A DNA stretch of 64,000 bases, taken from contig NC_092089.1 in assembly GCF_045679555.1 (NCBI RefSeq), positions 8,494,051 through 8,558,050 on the forward strand, read 5' to 3'. The notes beneath the pieces were generated by a model, which saw nothing but the letters and a program-made list of their open reading frames with translations, had not been told where the DNA came from and did not search any database. A program made the translations under genes and the position numbers. Source of the DNA: Salvelinus alpinus. Taxonomy: Eukaryota; Chordata; Actinopteri; Salmoniformes; Salmonidae. Every line of letters begins with the position of its first letter. Position 1 is the stretch's first letter. Positions 14,430-27,829 of the stretch are shown one piece after another.

Positions 14430-17400
14430 TAGGACTAATGTAACGTAGGCCAACCAACGTAGGACTAATGTTAACATAGGCCAACCAACGTAGGACTAAT
14501 GTAACGTAGGCCAACCAACGTAGGACTAATGTTAACGTAGGCAAACCAAAATAGGAGTAATGTTAACGTAAGACTAATGTTAATGTAGGACTAATGTTAA
14601 CGTAGGACTAATGTTAACGTAGGACAACAAACGTAGGACTAATGTTAACGTAGGCCAACCAACGTAGGACTAATGTTAACGTAGGCCAACCAACGTAGGA
14701 CTAATGTCAACGTAGGCCAACCAACGTAGGATTAATGTTAACGTAGGCCAACCAACGTAGGACTAATGTAACGTAGGCCAACCAACGTAGGACTAATGTT
14801 AACGTAGGACTAATGTTAACGTAGGACTAATGTCAACGTAGGCCAACCAACGTAGGACTAATGTTAACGTAGGCCAACCAACGTAGGACTAATGTAACAT
14901 AGGCCAACCAACGTAGGACTAATGTAATGTAGGCCAACCAACGTAGGACTAATGTTAACGTAGGCCAACCAACGTAGGACTAATGTAACGTAGGCCAACC
15001 AAAATAGGAGTAATGTTAACGTAGGCCAACCAACGTAGGACTAATGTAACGTAGGCCAACCAACGTAGGACTAATGTTAACGTAGGCCAACCAACGTAGG
15101 ACTAATGTAACGTAGGCCAACCAACGTAGGACTAATGTAACGTAGGCCAACCAACGTAGGACTAATGTTAACGTAGGCCAACCAACGTAGGACTAATGTA
15201 ACGTAGGCCAACCAACGTAGGACTAATGTTAACGTAGGCCAACCAACGTAGGACTAATGTAACGTAGGCCAACCAACGTAGGACTAATGTTAACGTAGGC
15301 CAACCAACGTAGGATTAATGTTAACGTAGGCCAACCAACGTAGGACTAATGTAACGTAGGCCAACCAACGTAGGACTAATGTTAACGTAGGCCAACCAAC
15401 GTAGGACTAATGTAACGTAGGCCAACCAACGTAGGACTAATGTTAACGTAGGCAAACCAAAATAGGAGTAATGTTAACGTAAGACTAATGTTAACGTAGG
15501 ACTAATGTTAACGTAGGAGTAATGTTAACGTAGGACTAATGTCAACGTAGGACAACAAACGTAGGACTAATGTTAACGTAGGCCAACCAACTTAGGATTA
15601 ATGTTAACTTAGGCCAACCAACGTAGGACTAATGTAACGTAGGCCAACCAACGTAGGACTAATGTTAACGTAGAACTAATGTTAACGTAGGACTAATGTA
15701 ACATAGGACCAACCAACGTAGGACTAATGTTAACGTAGGCCAACCAACGTAGGACTAATGTTAACGTAGGACAACCAACGTAGGACTAATGTAACGTAGG
15801 ACTAATGATAACATAGGACTAATGTTAACGTAGGACTAATGTTAAAGTATGACTAATGTTAACGTAGGACTAATGTTAACGTAGGACAACCAACGTAGGA
15901 CTAATGTAACGTAGGACTAATGTTAACGTAGGACTAATGTTAAAGGAGGCCAACCAACGTAGGACTAATGTTAACGTAGGCCAACCAACGTAGGACTAAT
16001 GTTAACGTAGGTCAACCAACGTAGGACTAATGTAACGTAGGACTAATGTTAACGTAGGACTAATGTTAACGTAGGCCAACCAACATAGGACTAATGTTAA
16101 CGTAGGCCAACCAACGTAGGACTAATGTTAATGTAAGACCAATGTTAACGTAGGACTAATGTTAACGTAGGACTAATGTTAACGTAGGAGTAATGTTAAC
16201 GTAGGACTAATGTTAACGTAGCACAACAAACGTAGAACTAATGTTAACGTAGGCCAACCAACGTAGGATTAATGTTAACGTAGGCCAACCAACGTAGGAC
16301 TAATGTAACGTAGGCCAACCAACGTAGGACTAATGTTAACGTAGGCCAACCAACGTAGGACTAATGTAACGTTGGCCAACCAACGTAGGACTAATGTTAA
16401 CGTAGGACTAATGGTAATGTAGGACTAATGTTAACGTAGGACTAATGTTAACCTAGGACTAATGTTAACGTAGGACTAATGTTAACGTAGGACTAATGTT
16501 AAAGTATGACTAATGTTAACGTAGGACTAATGTTGACGTAGGCCAACCAACATCGGACTAATGTTAACGTAGGCCAACCAACGTAGGACTAATGTTAACG
16601 TAGGCCAACCAACGTAGGACTAATGTTAACGTAGGCCAACCAACGTAGGACTAATGTTAACGTAGGACTAATGTTAACGTAGGACTAATGTTAACGTAGG
16701 CCAACCAACGTAGGACTAATGTTAACGTAGGCCAACCAACGTAGGACTAATGTTAACGTAGGCCAACCAACGTAGGACTAATGTTAACGTAGGCCAACCA
16801 ACGTAGGACTAATGTTAACGTAGGACTAATTTTAACGTAGGCCAACCAACGTAGGACGAATGTTAACGTAGGCAAACAACGTAGGACTAATGTTAACGTA
16901 GGACTAATGTTAACGTAGGACAACCAACGTAGGACTAATGTTAACGTAGGCCAACCAACGTAGTGCTAATGTTAACGTAGGACTAATGTTAACGTAGGAC
17001 TAATGTTAACGTAGGCCAACCAATGTAGGACTAATGTTAACGTAGGCCAACCAACGTAGTGCTAATGTTAACGTAGGACTAATGTTAACGTAGGACTAAT
17101 GTTAACGTAGGCCAACCAATGTAGGACTAATGTTAACGTAGGACTAATGTAAACGTAGGCCAACCAACGTAGGACTAATGTTAACGTAGGCCAACCAACG
17201 TAGGACTAATGTTAACGTAGGCCAACCAACGTAGGACTACTGTTAACGTAGGCCAACCAACGTAGGACTAATGTTAACGTAGGACTAATGTTAACGTAGG
17301 CCTAATGTTAACTGAGGCCAATTAACGTAGACCTAATGTTAACGTATGACTAATGTTAACGTAGGCCAATTAACGTAGGACTAATGTTAACGTAGGACTA

Positions 17401-17990
17401 ATGTTAATGCAGGCCAATTAAAGTAGTGCTAATGTTAACGTAGGCCTAATATTAACGTAGGCCAATTAACGTAGTACTAATGTTAACGTAGGACTAATGT
17501 TAATGCAGGCCAATTAACGTAGTGCTAATGTGAACGTAGGCCTAATATTAACGTAGGCCAATTAACGTAGGACTAATGTTAACGTAGGACTAATGTTAAT
17601 GCAGGCCAATTAATGTAGGACTAATGTTAACGTAGGCCGATTAACGTAGTGCTAATGTTAACGTAGGACTAATGTTAACGTAGAACTAATGTTAACGTAG
17701 AACTAATGTTAACGTAGAACTAATGTTAACGTAGGACTAATGTTAACGTAGGACTAATGTTAACGTAGGCCAACCAACGTAGTGCTAATTTTTAACGTAG
17801 GACTAATGTTAACGTAGAACTAATGTTAACGTAGAACTAATGTTAACGTAGAACTAATGTTAACGTAGGACTAATGTTAACGTAGGCCAACCAACGTAGT
17901 GCTAATGTTAACGTAGAACTAATGTTAACGTAGAACTAATGTTAACGTAGAACTAATGTTAACGTAGGACTAATGTTAACGTAGGCCAAC
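14430..17990. repeat. First copy of a 3.56-kb higher-order duplication
   Basis: Rare variants mark this block: GCAAACCAAAATAGGAG at 14541, CTTAGGATTAATG at 15591, CATCGGACTA at 16551 and ACTGAGGCCA at 17311. Each recurs 3.55 to 3.57 kb downstream in the same order. Edges are estimated from where the order of variants stops agreeing. Confidence 0.85.
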
Positions 17991-20900
17991 CAACGTAGGA
18001 CTAATGTAACGTAGGCCAACCAACGTAGGACTAATGTTAACATAGGCCAACAAACAGTAGGACTAATGTAACGTAGGCCAACCAACGTAGGACTAATGTT
18101 AACGTAGGCAAACCAAAATAGGAGTAATGTTAACGTAAGACTAATGTTAATGTAGGACTAATGTTAACGTAGGACTAATGTTAACGTAGGACAACAAACG
18201 TAGGACTAATGTTAACGTAGGCCAACCAACGTAGGACTAATGTTAACGTAGGCCAACCAACGTAGGACTAATGTCAACGTAGGCCAACCAACGTAGGATT
18301 AATGTTAACGTAGGCCAACCAACGTAGGACTAATGTAACGTAGGCCAACCAACGTAGGACTAATGTTAACGTAGGACTAATGTTAACGTAGGACTAATGT
18401 CAACGTAGGCCAACCAACGTAGGACTAATGTTAACGTAGGCCAACCAACGTAGGACTAATGTAACATAGGCCAACCAACGTAGGACTAATGTAATGTAGG
18501 CCAACCAACGTAGGACTAATGTTAACGTAGGACAACCAACGTAGGACTAATGTAACGTAGGCCAACCAAAATAGGAGTAATGTTAACGTAGGCCAACCAA
18601 CGTAGGACTAATGTAACGTAGGCCAACCAACGTAGGACTAATGTTAACGTAGGCCAACCAACGTAGGACTAATGTAACGTAGGCCAACCAACGTAGGACT
18701 AATGTAACGTAGGCCAACCAACGTAGGACTAATGTTAACGTAGGCCAACCAACGTAGGACTAATGTAACGTAGGCCAACCAACGTAGGACTAATGTTAAC
18801 GTAGGCCAACCAACGTAGGACTAATGTAACGTAGGCCAACCAACGTAGGACTAATGTTAACGTAGGCCAACCAACGTAGGATTAATGTTAACGTAGGCCA
18901 ACCAACGTAGGACTAATGTAACGTAGGCCAACCAACGTAGGACTAATGTTAACGTAGGCCAACCAACGTAGGACTAATGTAACGTAGGCCAACCAACGTA
19001 GGACTAATGTTAACGTAGGCAAACCAAAATAGGAGTAATGTTAACGTAAGACTAATGTTAACGTAGGACTAATGTTAACGTAGGAGTAATGTTAACGTAG
19101 GACTAATGTCAACGTAGGACAACAAACGTAGGACTAATGTTAACGTAGGCCAACCAACTTAGGATTAATGTTAACTTAGGCCAACCAACGTAGGACTAAT
19201 GTAACGTAGGCCAACCAACGTAGGACTAATGTTAACGTAGGACTAATGTTAACGTAGGACTAATGTAACATAGGACCAACCAACGTAGGACTAACGTTAA
19301 CGTAGGCCAACCAACGTAGGACTAATGTTAACGTAGGACAACCAACGTAGGACTAATGTAACGTAGGACTAATGATAACGTAAGACTAATGTTAACGTAG
19401 GACTAATGTTAAAGTATGACTAATGTTAACGTAGGACTAATGTTAACGTAGGACAACCAACTAAGGACTAATGTAACGTAGGACTAATGTTAACGTAGGA
19501 CTAATGTTAAAGTAGGCCAACCAACGTAGGACTAATGTTAACGTAGGCCAACCAACGTAGGACTAATGTTAACGTAGGTCAACCAACGTAGGACTAATGT
19601 AACGTAGGACTAATGTTAACGTAGGACTAATGTTAACGTAGGCCAACCAACATAGGACTAATGTTAACGTAGGCCAACCAACGTAGGACTAATGTTAATG
19701 TAAGACCAATGTTAACGTAGGACTAATGTTAACGTAGGACTAATGTTAACGTAGGACTAATGTTAACGTAGGACAACAAACGTAGAACTAATGTTAACGT
19801 AGGCCAAACAACGTAAGATTAATGTTAACGTAGGCCAACCAACGTAGGACTAATGTAACGTAGGCCAACCAACGTAGGACTAATGTTAACGTAGGCCAAC
19901 CAACGTAGGACTAATGTAACGTAGGCCAACCAACGTAGGACTAATGTTAACGTAGGACTAATGGTAATGTAGGACTAATGTTAACGTAGGACTAATGTTA
20001 ACCTAGGACTAATGTTAACGTAGGACTAATGTTAACGTAGGACTAATGTTAAAGTATGACTAATGTTAACGTAGGACTAATGTTGACGTAGGCCAACCAA
20101 CATCGGACTAATGTTAACGTAGGCCAACCAACGTAGGACTAATGTTAACGTAGGCCAACCAACGTAGGACTAATGTTAACGTAGGCCAACCAACGTAGGA
20201 GTAGGACTAATGTAATGTAGGACTAATGTTAACGTAGGACTAATGTTAACGTAGGCCAACCAACGTAGGACTAATGTTTGTAGGCCAACCAACGTAGGAC
20301 TAATGTTAACGTAGGCCAACCAACGTAGGACTAATGTTAACGTAGGCCAACCAACGTAGGACTAATGTTAACGTAGGACTAATTTTAACGTAGGCCAACC
20401 AACGTAGGACGAATTGTAACGTAGGCAAACAACGTAGGACTAATGTTAACGTAGGACTAATGTTAACGTAGGACAACCAACGTAGGACTAATGTTAACGT
20501 AGGCCAACCAACGTAGTGCTAATGTTAACGTAGGACTAATGTTAACGTAGGACTAATGTTAACGTAGGCCAACCAATGTAGGACTAATGTTAACGTAGGC
20601 CAACCAACGTAGTGCTAATGTTAACGTAGGACTAATGTTAACGTAGGACTAATGTTAACGTAGGCCAACCAATGTAGGACTAATGTTAACGTAGGACTAA
20701 TGTTAACGTAGGCCAACCAACTTAGGACTAATGTTAACGTAGGCCAACCAACGTAGGACTAATGTTAACGTAGGCCAACCAACGTAGGACTACTGTTAAC
20801 GTAGGCCAACCAACGTAGGACTAATGTTAACGTAGGACTAATGTTAACGTAGGCCTAATGTTAACTGAGGCCAATTAACGTAGACCTAATGTTAACGTAT

Positions 20901-21545
20901 GACTAATGTTAACGTAGGCCAATTAACGTAGGACTAATGTTAACGTAGGACTAATGTTAATGCAGGCCAATTAAAGTAGTGCTAATGTTAACGTAGGCCT
21001 AATATTAACGTAGGCCAATTAACGTAGTACTAATGTTAACGTAGGACTAATGTTAATGCAGGCCAATTAACGTAGTGCTAATGTGAACGTAGGCCTAATA
21101 TTAACGTAGGCCAATTAACGTAGGACTAATGTTAACGTAGGACTAATGTTAATGCAGGCCAATTAATGTAGGACTAATGTTAACGTAGGCCGATTAACGT
21201 AGTGCTAATGTTAACGTAGGACTAATGTTAACGTAGAACTAATGTTAACGTAGAACTAATGTTAACGTAGAACTAATGTTAACGTAGGACTAATGTTAAC
21301 GTAGGACTAATGTTAACGTAGGCCAACCAACGTAGTGCTAATGTTAACGTAGGACTAATGTTAACGTAGAACTAATGTTAACGTAGAACTAATGTTAACG
21401 TAGAACTAATGTTAACGTAGGACTAATGTTAACGTAGGCCAACCAACGTAGTGCTAATGTTAACGTAGAACTAATGTTAACGTAGAACTAATGTTAACGT
21501 AGAACTAATGTTAACGTAGGACTAATGTTAACGTAGCCAACCAAC
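17990..21545. repeat. Second copy of the 3.56-kb higher-order duplication
   Basis: The same marker variants appear at 18108, 19158, 20101 and 20864, directly following the first copy. The two copies differ by small insertions or deletions, including a few-base net change between the 15591/19158 and 16551/20101 marker pairs, so the duplication is recent but not brand new. Confidence 0.85.
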
Positions 21546-22052
21546 GTAGGACTAATGTTAACGTAGGCCAACCAACGTGGGACTAATGTTAACGTAGGCC
21601 TAATATTAACGTAGGCCTAATGTTAACGTAGGACTAATGTTAACGTAGGACTAATGTTAACGTAGCCAACCAACGTAGGACTAATGTTAACGTAGGCCAA
21701 CCAACGTGGGACTAATGTTAACGTAGGCCTAATATTAACGTAGGCCTAATGTTAACGTAGGACTAATGTTAACGTAGGCCAACCAACGTAGGACTAATGT
21801 TAACGTAGGCCAACCAACGTAGGACTAATGTTAACGTAGGCCAACCAACGTAGGACTAATGTTAACGTAGGCCAACCAACGTAGGACTAATGTTAACGTA
21901 GGACTAATGTTAACGTAGGACTAATGTTAACGTAGGACTAATGTTAACGTAGGCCAACCAACGTAGGACTAATGTTACCCTAGGCCAACCAACGTAGGAC
22001 TAATGTTAACGTAGGACTAATGTTAACGTAGGCCAACCAACGTATGACTAAT

Positions 22053-25035
22053 CCATCATCATGATTTATAATGTTGAATCCCATCATCATGATTTATAAT
22101 GTTGAATCCCATAATCATGATTTATAATTTTGAATCCCATAATCATGATTTATAATGTTGAATCCCAGCATCATTATTTATAATGTTGAATCCCATAATC
22201 AATGTTATAATGTTCAACCCTATAATCATGATTTATCTTGTTGAATCCCATCGTCATGATTTATAATGTTGAATCCTATCATCATGATTTATAATGTTGA
22301 ATCCTATCATCATGATTTATCATGTTTAATCCCATCATCATGATTTATAATGTTGAATCCCAGCATCATGATTTATAATGTTGAATCCTATCATCATGAT
22401 TTATAATGTTGAATCCCATCATCATGATTTATAATGTTGAATCCCATCATCATGATTTATCATGTTTAATCCCATCATCATGATTTATCATGTTGAATCC
22501 CATCATCATGATTTATAATGTTGAATCCCATAATCATGATTTATAATGTTGAATCCCATCGTCATGATTTATAATGTTGAATCCTATCATCATGATTTAT
22601 AATGTTGAATCCTATCATCATGATTTATCATGTTTAATCCCATCATCATGATTTATCATGTTGAATCCCATCATCATGATTTATAATGTTGAATCCCATA
22701 ATCATGATTTATAATGTTGAATCCCAGCATCATTATTTATAATGTTGAATCCTATCATCATGATTTATCATGTTGAATCCCATCATCATGATTTATAATG
22801 TTGAATCCCATCATCATGATTTATAATGTTGAATCCCAGCATCATTATTTATAATGTTGAATCCCATAATCAATGTTATAATGTTCAAGCCTATAATCAT
22901 GATTTGATTATGTTTAAAACCAATCATCATGATTTATAATGTTGAATCCCCTTATCATGATTTATCATGTTGAATCCTATCATCATGATTTGATATTGTT
23001 GAATCCCATAATCATGATTTTTAAATGTTGAATCCCCTTATCATGATTTGATCATGTTTAATCCCATCATCATGATTTATAATGTTGGATCTCATATTCA
23101 TGATTTGATCATTTTGAATCCTACATCCAATGTTTATTATGTTAAATCCTATAATCATGATTTATAATGTTGAATCCCATCATCATGATTTAATCATGTT
23201 GAATCCGATAATCATGATTTATCATTTTGGATCCTTTAATCATGATTTATAATGTTCAACCGCAAAGTCATGATTTATCATTTAAAATCCCACAATAATT
23301 TTATCATCTTCAATCCCATAATCATGATTTGATCATGTTGAATAACATAATCACGATTTATTATGTTGAATCCCATAATCATGATTTGATCATGTTGAAT
23401 CCTATCATCATGATTTATCAATTTGAATCCTATCATCATAATTATAATGTTGAATCCTATCATCATGATTTATCATGTTTAATCCCATCATCATGATTTA
23501 TAATGTTGAATCCTATCATCATGATTTGATCATGTTGAATCCCATCATCATGATTTATAATGTTGAATCCCATCATCATGATTTATCAATTTGAATCCTA
23601 TCATCATAATTATAATGTTGAATCCTATCATCATGATTTATCATGATTAATCCCATCATCATGATTTATAATGTTGAATCCTATCATCATGATTTATAAT
23701 GTTGAATCCCATTATCATGATTTATAATGTTGAATCCTATCATCATGATTTATCAATTTGAATCCTATCATCATAATTATAATGTTGAATCCTATCATCA
23801 TGATTTATCATGTTTAATCCCATCATCATGATTTATAATGTTGAATCCAATCATCATGATTTATAATGTTGAATCCCATCATCATGATTTATAATGTTGA
23901 ATCCTATCATCATGATTTATAATGTTGAATCCCATCATCATGATTTATAATGTTGAATCCAATCCATAATTATAATGTATCATCATGATTTATAATGTTG
24001 AATCCCATCATCATGATTTATAATGTTGAATCCCATCATCATGATTTATAATGTTGAATCCCATCATCATGATTCATCATGTTTAATCCAATCATAATGA
24101 TTTATAATGTTGAATCCTATCATCATGATTTATAATGTTGAATCCCATCATCATGATTTATAATGTTGAATGCCATCATCATGATTTATCATGTTGAATC
24201 CCATCATCATGATTTATAATGTTGAATCCCATAATCATGATTTATAATGTTGAATCCCATCATCATGTTTTATAATGTTGAATCCTATCATCATGATTTA
24301 TAATGTTGAATCCATCATCATGATTTATCATGTTGAATCCCATAATCAATTGTACAATGTTCAACCCTATAATCATGATTTGATCATGTTGAATCAGATA
24401 TTCATGATTTGAATATGTTGAATCCCATATCCAATGTGTATAATGTTCAATCCTATAATCATGATTTGATTATGTTGAATCCGATAATCATGATTTAATC
24501 ATGTTGAATCCGATAATCATGATTTATCATTTTGGATCCTTTAATCATGATTTATAATGTTCAATCGCAAAGTCATGATTTATCATTTAAAATCCCACAA
24601 TCATTTTATCATCTTCAATCCGATAATCATGATTTGATCATGTTGAATCCCATTATCATGATTTGATCATGTTTAATCCCATAATCATGATTTTATTATG
24701 TTGAATTCCATAATCATGATTTATAATGTTCAAACATAATCATGATTTGGTCATGTTGAATCCCATAATTATGATTTTATCATGGTTAATCCTATAATCA
24801 TGATTATATCCTTCATGGTGAATCCTATAATCATGATTTTATAATGTTGAATCCTATAATCATGATTTTATCACGTTGAATCCATAAATCATGATTGTAT
24901 CACGTTGAATCCATAAATCATGATTTTATCATGGTGCATCCATAAATCATGATTTTATCACGTTGAATCCATAAATCATGATTTTATCACATTGAATCCA
25001 TAAATCATGATTTTATCATGGTGAATCTCATATAT
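22053..25035. repeat. 28-bp AT-rich minisatellite array, about 105 copies
   Basis: The unit is CCCATCATCATGATTTATAA followed by TGTTGAAT (28 bp) and includes the palindrome ATCATGAT. Middle and right parts are more diverged, with GATTTGATCATGTTGAATCC and GATTTTATCA variants. A marker segment around GGATCCTTTAATCATG occurs at 23229 and again at 24534, showing a 1.3-kb higher-order duplication. The array abuts the preceding array with no spacer. Confidence 0.96.
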
Positions 25036-25389
25036 TTTCTGTGATTTTCTCCCCTTTTTCCACCTAAAAACACAAAGTAGATTTTTCTAAATTTCAAGGA
25101 TCATTAGTGCCTTCAACTCCCTACAAAACATTCCAGCCACATCTTCTTGACGTTTCTCTGTCAGGTCCATGGACTAATGCCTCCAACAAGGGCAAGCCTC
25201 AGAAGGTAGATTCTCTCTTTTTGATGAAAAGGTTGGCTTTTTTTTAAAAATATTTCCATGTCTATAACCAATGAGGAGCTCCAGGCAATTCAAATAGCGT
25301 CAATCTGATCAAGGTAATATCCCTGTTTGGAGACTGAAGAAGGGGAAGATATATGTAACACCATGAAAACAGCAGGTTTCAACCACAAT
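25036..25389. other. Unique spacer between arrays
   Basis: About 350 bp of complex sequence separates the 28-bp and 42-bp arrays. It contains a CACAAAGTAGATTTTTCTAA-like stretch and no convincing ORF, RNA gene or splice pair. Confidence 0.6.
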
Positions 25390-26700
25390 CAGTAGCCCAT
25401 AAAAACACATCAATACTCCACATAAACACATCAGTAGCCCATAAAAACACATCAATACTCCACATAAACACATCAGTAGCCCATAAAAACACATCAATAC
25501 TCCACATAAACACATCAGTAGCCCATAAAAACACATCAATACTCCACATAAACACATCAGTAGCCCATAAAAACACATCAATACTCCACATAAACACATC
25601 AGTAGCCCATAAAAACACATCAATACTCCACATAAACACATCAGTAGCCCATAAAAACACATCAATACTCCACATAAACACATCAGTAGCCCATAAAAAC
25701 ACATCAATACTCCACATAAACACATCAGTAGCCCATAAAAACACATCAATACTCCACATAAACACATCAGTAGCCCATAAAAACACATCAATACTCCACA
25801 TAAACACATCAGTAGCCCATAAAAACACATCAATACTCCACATAAACACATCAGTAGCCCATAAAAACACATCAATACTCCACATAAACACATCAGTAGC
25901 CCATAAAAACACATCAATACTCCACATAAACACATCAGTAGCCCATAAAAACACATCAATACTCCACATAAACACATCAGTAGCCCATAAAAACACATCA
26001 ATACTCCACATAAACACATCAGTAGCCCATAAAAACACATCAATACTCCACATAAACACATCAGTAGCCCATAAAAACACATCAATACTCCACATAAACA
26101 CATCAGTAGCCCATAAAAACACATCAATACTCCACATAAACACATCAGTAGCCCATAAAAACACATCAATACTCCACATAAACACATCAGTAGCCCATAA
26201 AAACACATCAATACTCCACATAAACACATCAATAGCCCATAAAAACACATCAATACTCCACATAAACACATCAGTAGCCCATAAAAACACATCAATACTC
26301 CACATAAACACATCAGTAGCCCATAAAAACACATCAATACTCCACATAAACACATCAGTAGCCCATAAAAACACATCAATACTCCACATAAACACATCAG
26401 TAGCCCATAAAAACACATCAATACTCCACATAAACACATCAGTAGCCCATAAAAACACATCAATACTCCACATAAACACATCAGTAGCCCATAAAAACAC
26501 ATCAATACTCCACATAAACACATCAGTAGCCCATAAAAACACATCAATACTCCACATAAACACATCAATAGCCCATAAAAACACATCAATACTCCACATA
26601 AACACATCAGTAGCCCATAAAAACACATCAATACTCCACATAAACACATCAATAGCCCATAAAAACACATCAATACTCCACATAAACACATCAGTAGCCC
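25390..26700. repeat. 42-bp dimeric minisatellite, about 31 near-identical copies
   Basis: The 42-bp unit is a dimer of two related 21-bp halves, CAGTAGCCCATAAAAACACA(T) and CAATACTCCACATAAACACA(T). The copies are almost perfectly identical; the main variant is CAATAGCCC in three units near 26230, 26570 and 26650. Because 42 is a multiple of three and no stop is present, two overlapping minus-strand frames of 460 and 485 codons stay open through the array. They encode only a 14-residue repeat rich in Cys, Phe, Trp and Leu and I do not call them genes. Confidence 0.98.
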
Positions 26701-27133
26701 CCATAAACAGCAGCGCTGGAATCACAACGTGATAAGAGATTAAAGCGCGCGGCTCATTAAAAGACCATTTGTCTTGGTGTCTGTTTCTGATTGTATCTAT
26801 GTGTTTATCCTGACAACCACTATCAAAGCGTGACATTTCAAATACATATTTCTGTGTACTAAAATCTTTCTGTGAGAAAGCTCTTCCTTAAAATTCAATT
26901 AACTGTGTTGATAAATGAAAGTGTGAATGATATAATCTGAAAGCAGATTTCCACGCTCCGTTTTCTGCTCTCTGGGGGTGAATAAACATCTGAAACTGGA
27001 TACTTCCTTATAGGCAGATTCCAATCCACTGTTCAGAATGACGTTTTGCATCTGTCTCGTTCGGGAATCAAAATGAAGGTTGAACAAGAGAGAACACTTT
27101 GATATTGGTGTTGTCTTAGTATGCTGTCCTTTA
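26701..27133. other. Unique spacer between arrays, no gene recognised
   Basis: About 430 bp of complex sequence. It has an even composition and stretches such as GATAAGAGATTAAAGCGCGC that could belong to a conserved non-coding element, but nothing specific can be assigned. Confidence 0.5.
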
Positions 27134-27822
27134 TGAACACATACTGAACGTCATGGTAACGTCTGAACAGTTCGACACATACTGTACGTCATGGAAACGT
27201 CTGAACAGTTCGACACATACTGAACGTCATGGTAACGTCTGAACAGTTCGACACATACTGAACGTCATGGAAACGTCTGAACAGTTCGACACATACTGAA
27301 CGTCATGGAAACGTCTGAACAGTTCGACACATACTGAACGTCATGGAAACGTCTGAACAGTTCGACACATACTGAACGTCATGGAAACGTCTGAACAGTT
27401 CGACACATACTGAACGTCATGGAAACGTCTGAACAGTTCGACACATACTGAACGTCATGGAAACGTCTGAACAGTTCGACACATACTGAACGTCATGGAA
27501 ACGTCTGCACAGTTTCACACATACTGAACGTCATGGAAACGTCTGAACAGTTCGACACATACTGAACGTCATGGAAACGTCTGCACAGTTTCACACATAC
27601 TGAACGTCATGGAAACGTCTGAACAGTTCGACACATACTGAACGTCATGGAAACGTCTGCACAGTTTCACACTTACTGAACGTCATGGAAACGTCTGAAC
27701 AGTTCGACACATACTGAACGTCATGGAAACGTCTGAACAGTTCGACACATACTGAACGTCATGGAAACGTCTGAACAGTTCGACACATACTGAACGTCAT
27801 GGTAACGTCTGAACAGTTCCAC
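27134..27822. repeat. 38-bp minisatellite, about 18 copies
   Basis: The unit ACATACTGAACGTCATGGAA followed by ACGTCTGAACAGTTCGAC repeats with few variants (GGTAACG at both ends of the array, CTGCACAGTTTCAC in three internal units). The alternating CTGAACAGTTCGAC and CTGCACAGTTTCAC units between 27500 and 27690 form a local 76-bp two-unit period. Confidence 0.97.
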
Positions 27823-27829
27823 ACACACA

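Larger units (their letters stand above)
12843..22050. repeat. 30/31-bp and 17-bp mixed minisatellite array, 9.2 kb
   Basis: The dominant unit is CCAACCAACGTAGGACTAAT followed by GTTAACGTAGG (31 bp, or 30 bp with GTAACG). It alternates with a shorter 17-bp unit, ACTAATGTTAACGTAGG, which lacks the CCAACCAACGTAGG part. Common variants are GGATTAATG, GGAGTAATG, GTCAACG, CAATTAACG and TAGTGCTAATG. A roughly 3.56-kb block is tandemly duplicated within the array. Many units contain GTTAAC and a TAAT core. No long ORF runs through it because the unit lengths mix reading frames. Confidence 0.97.
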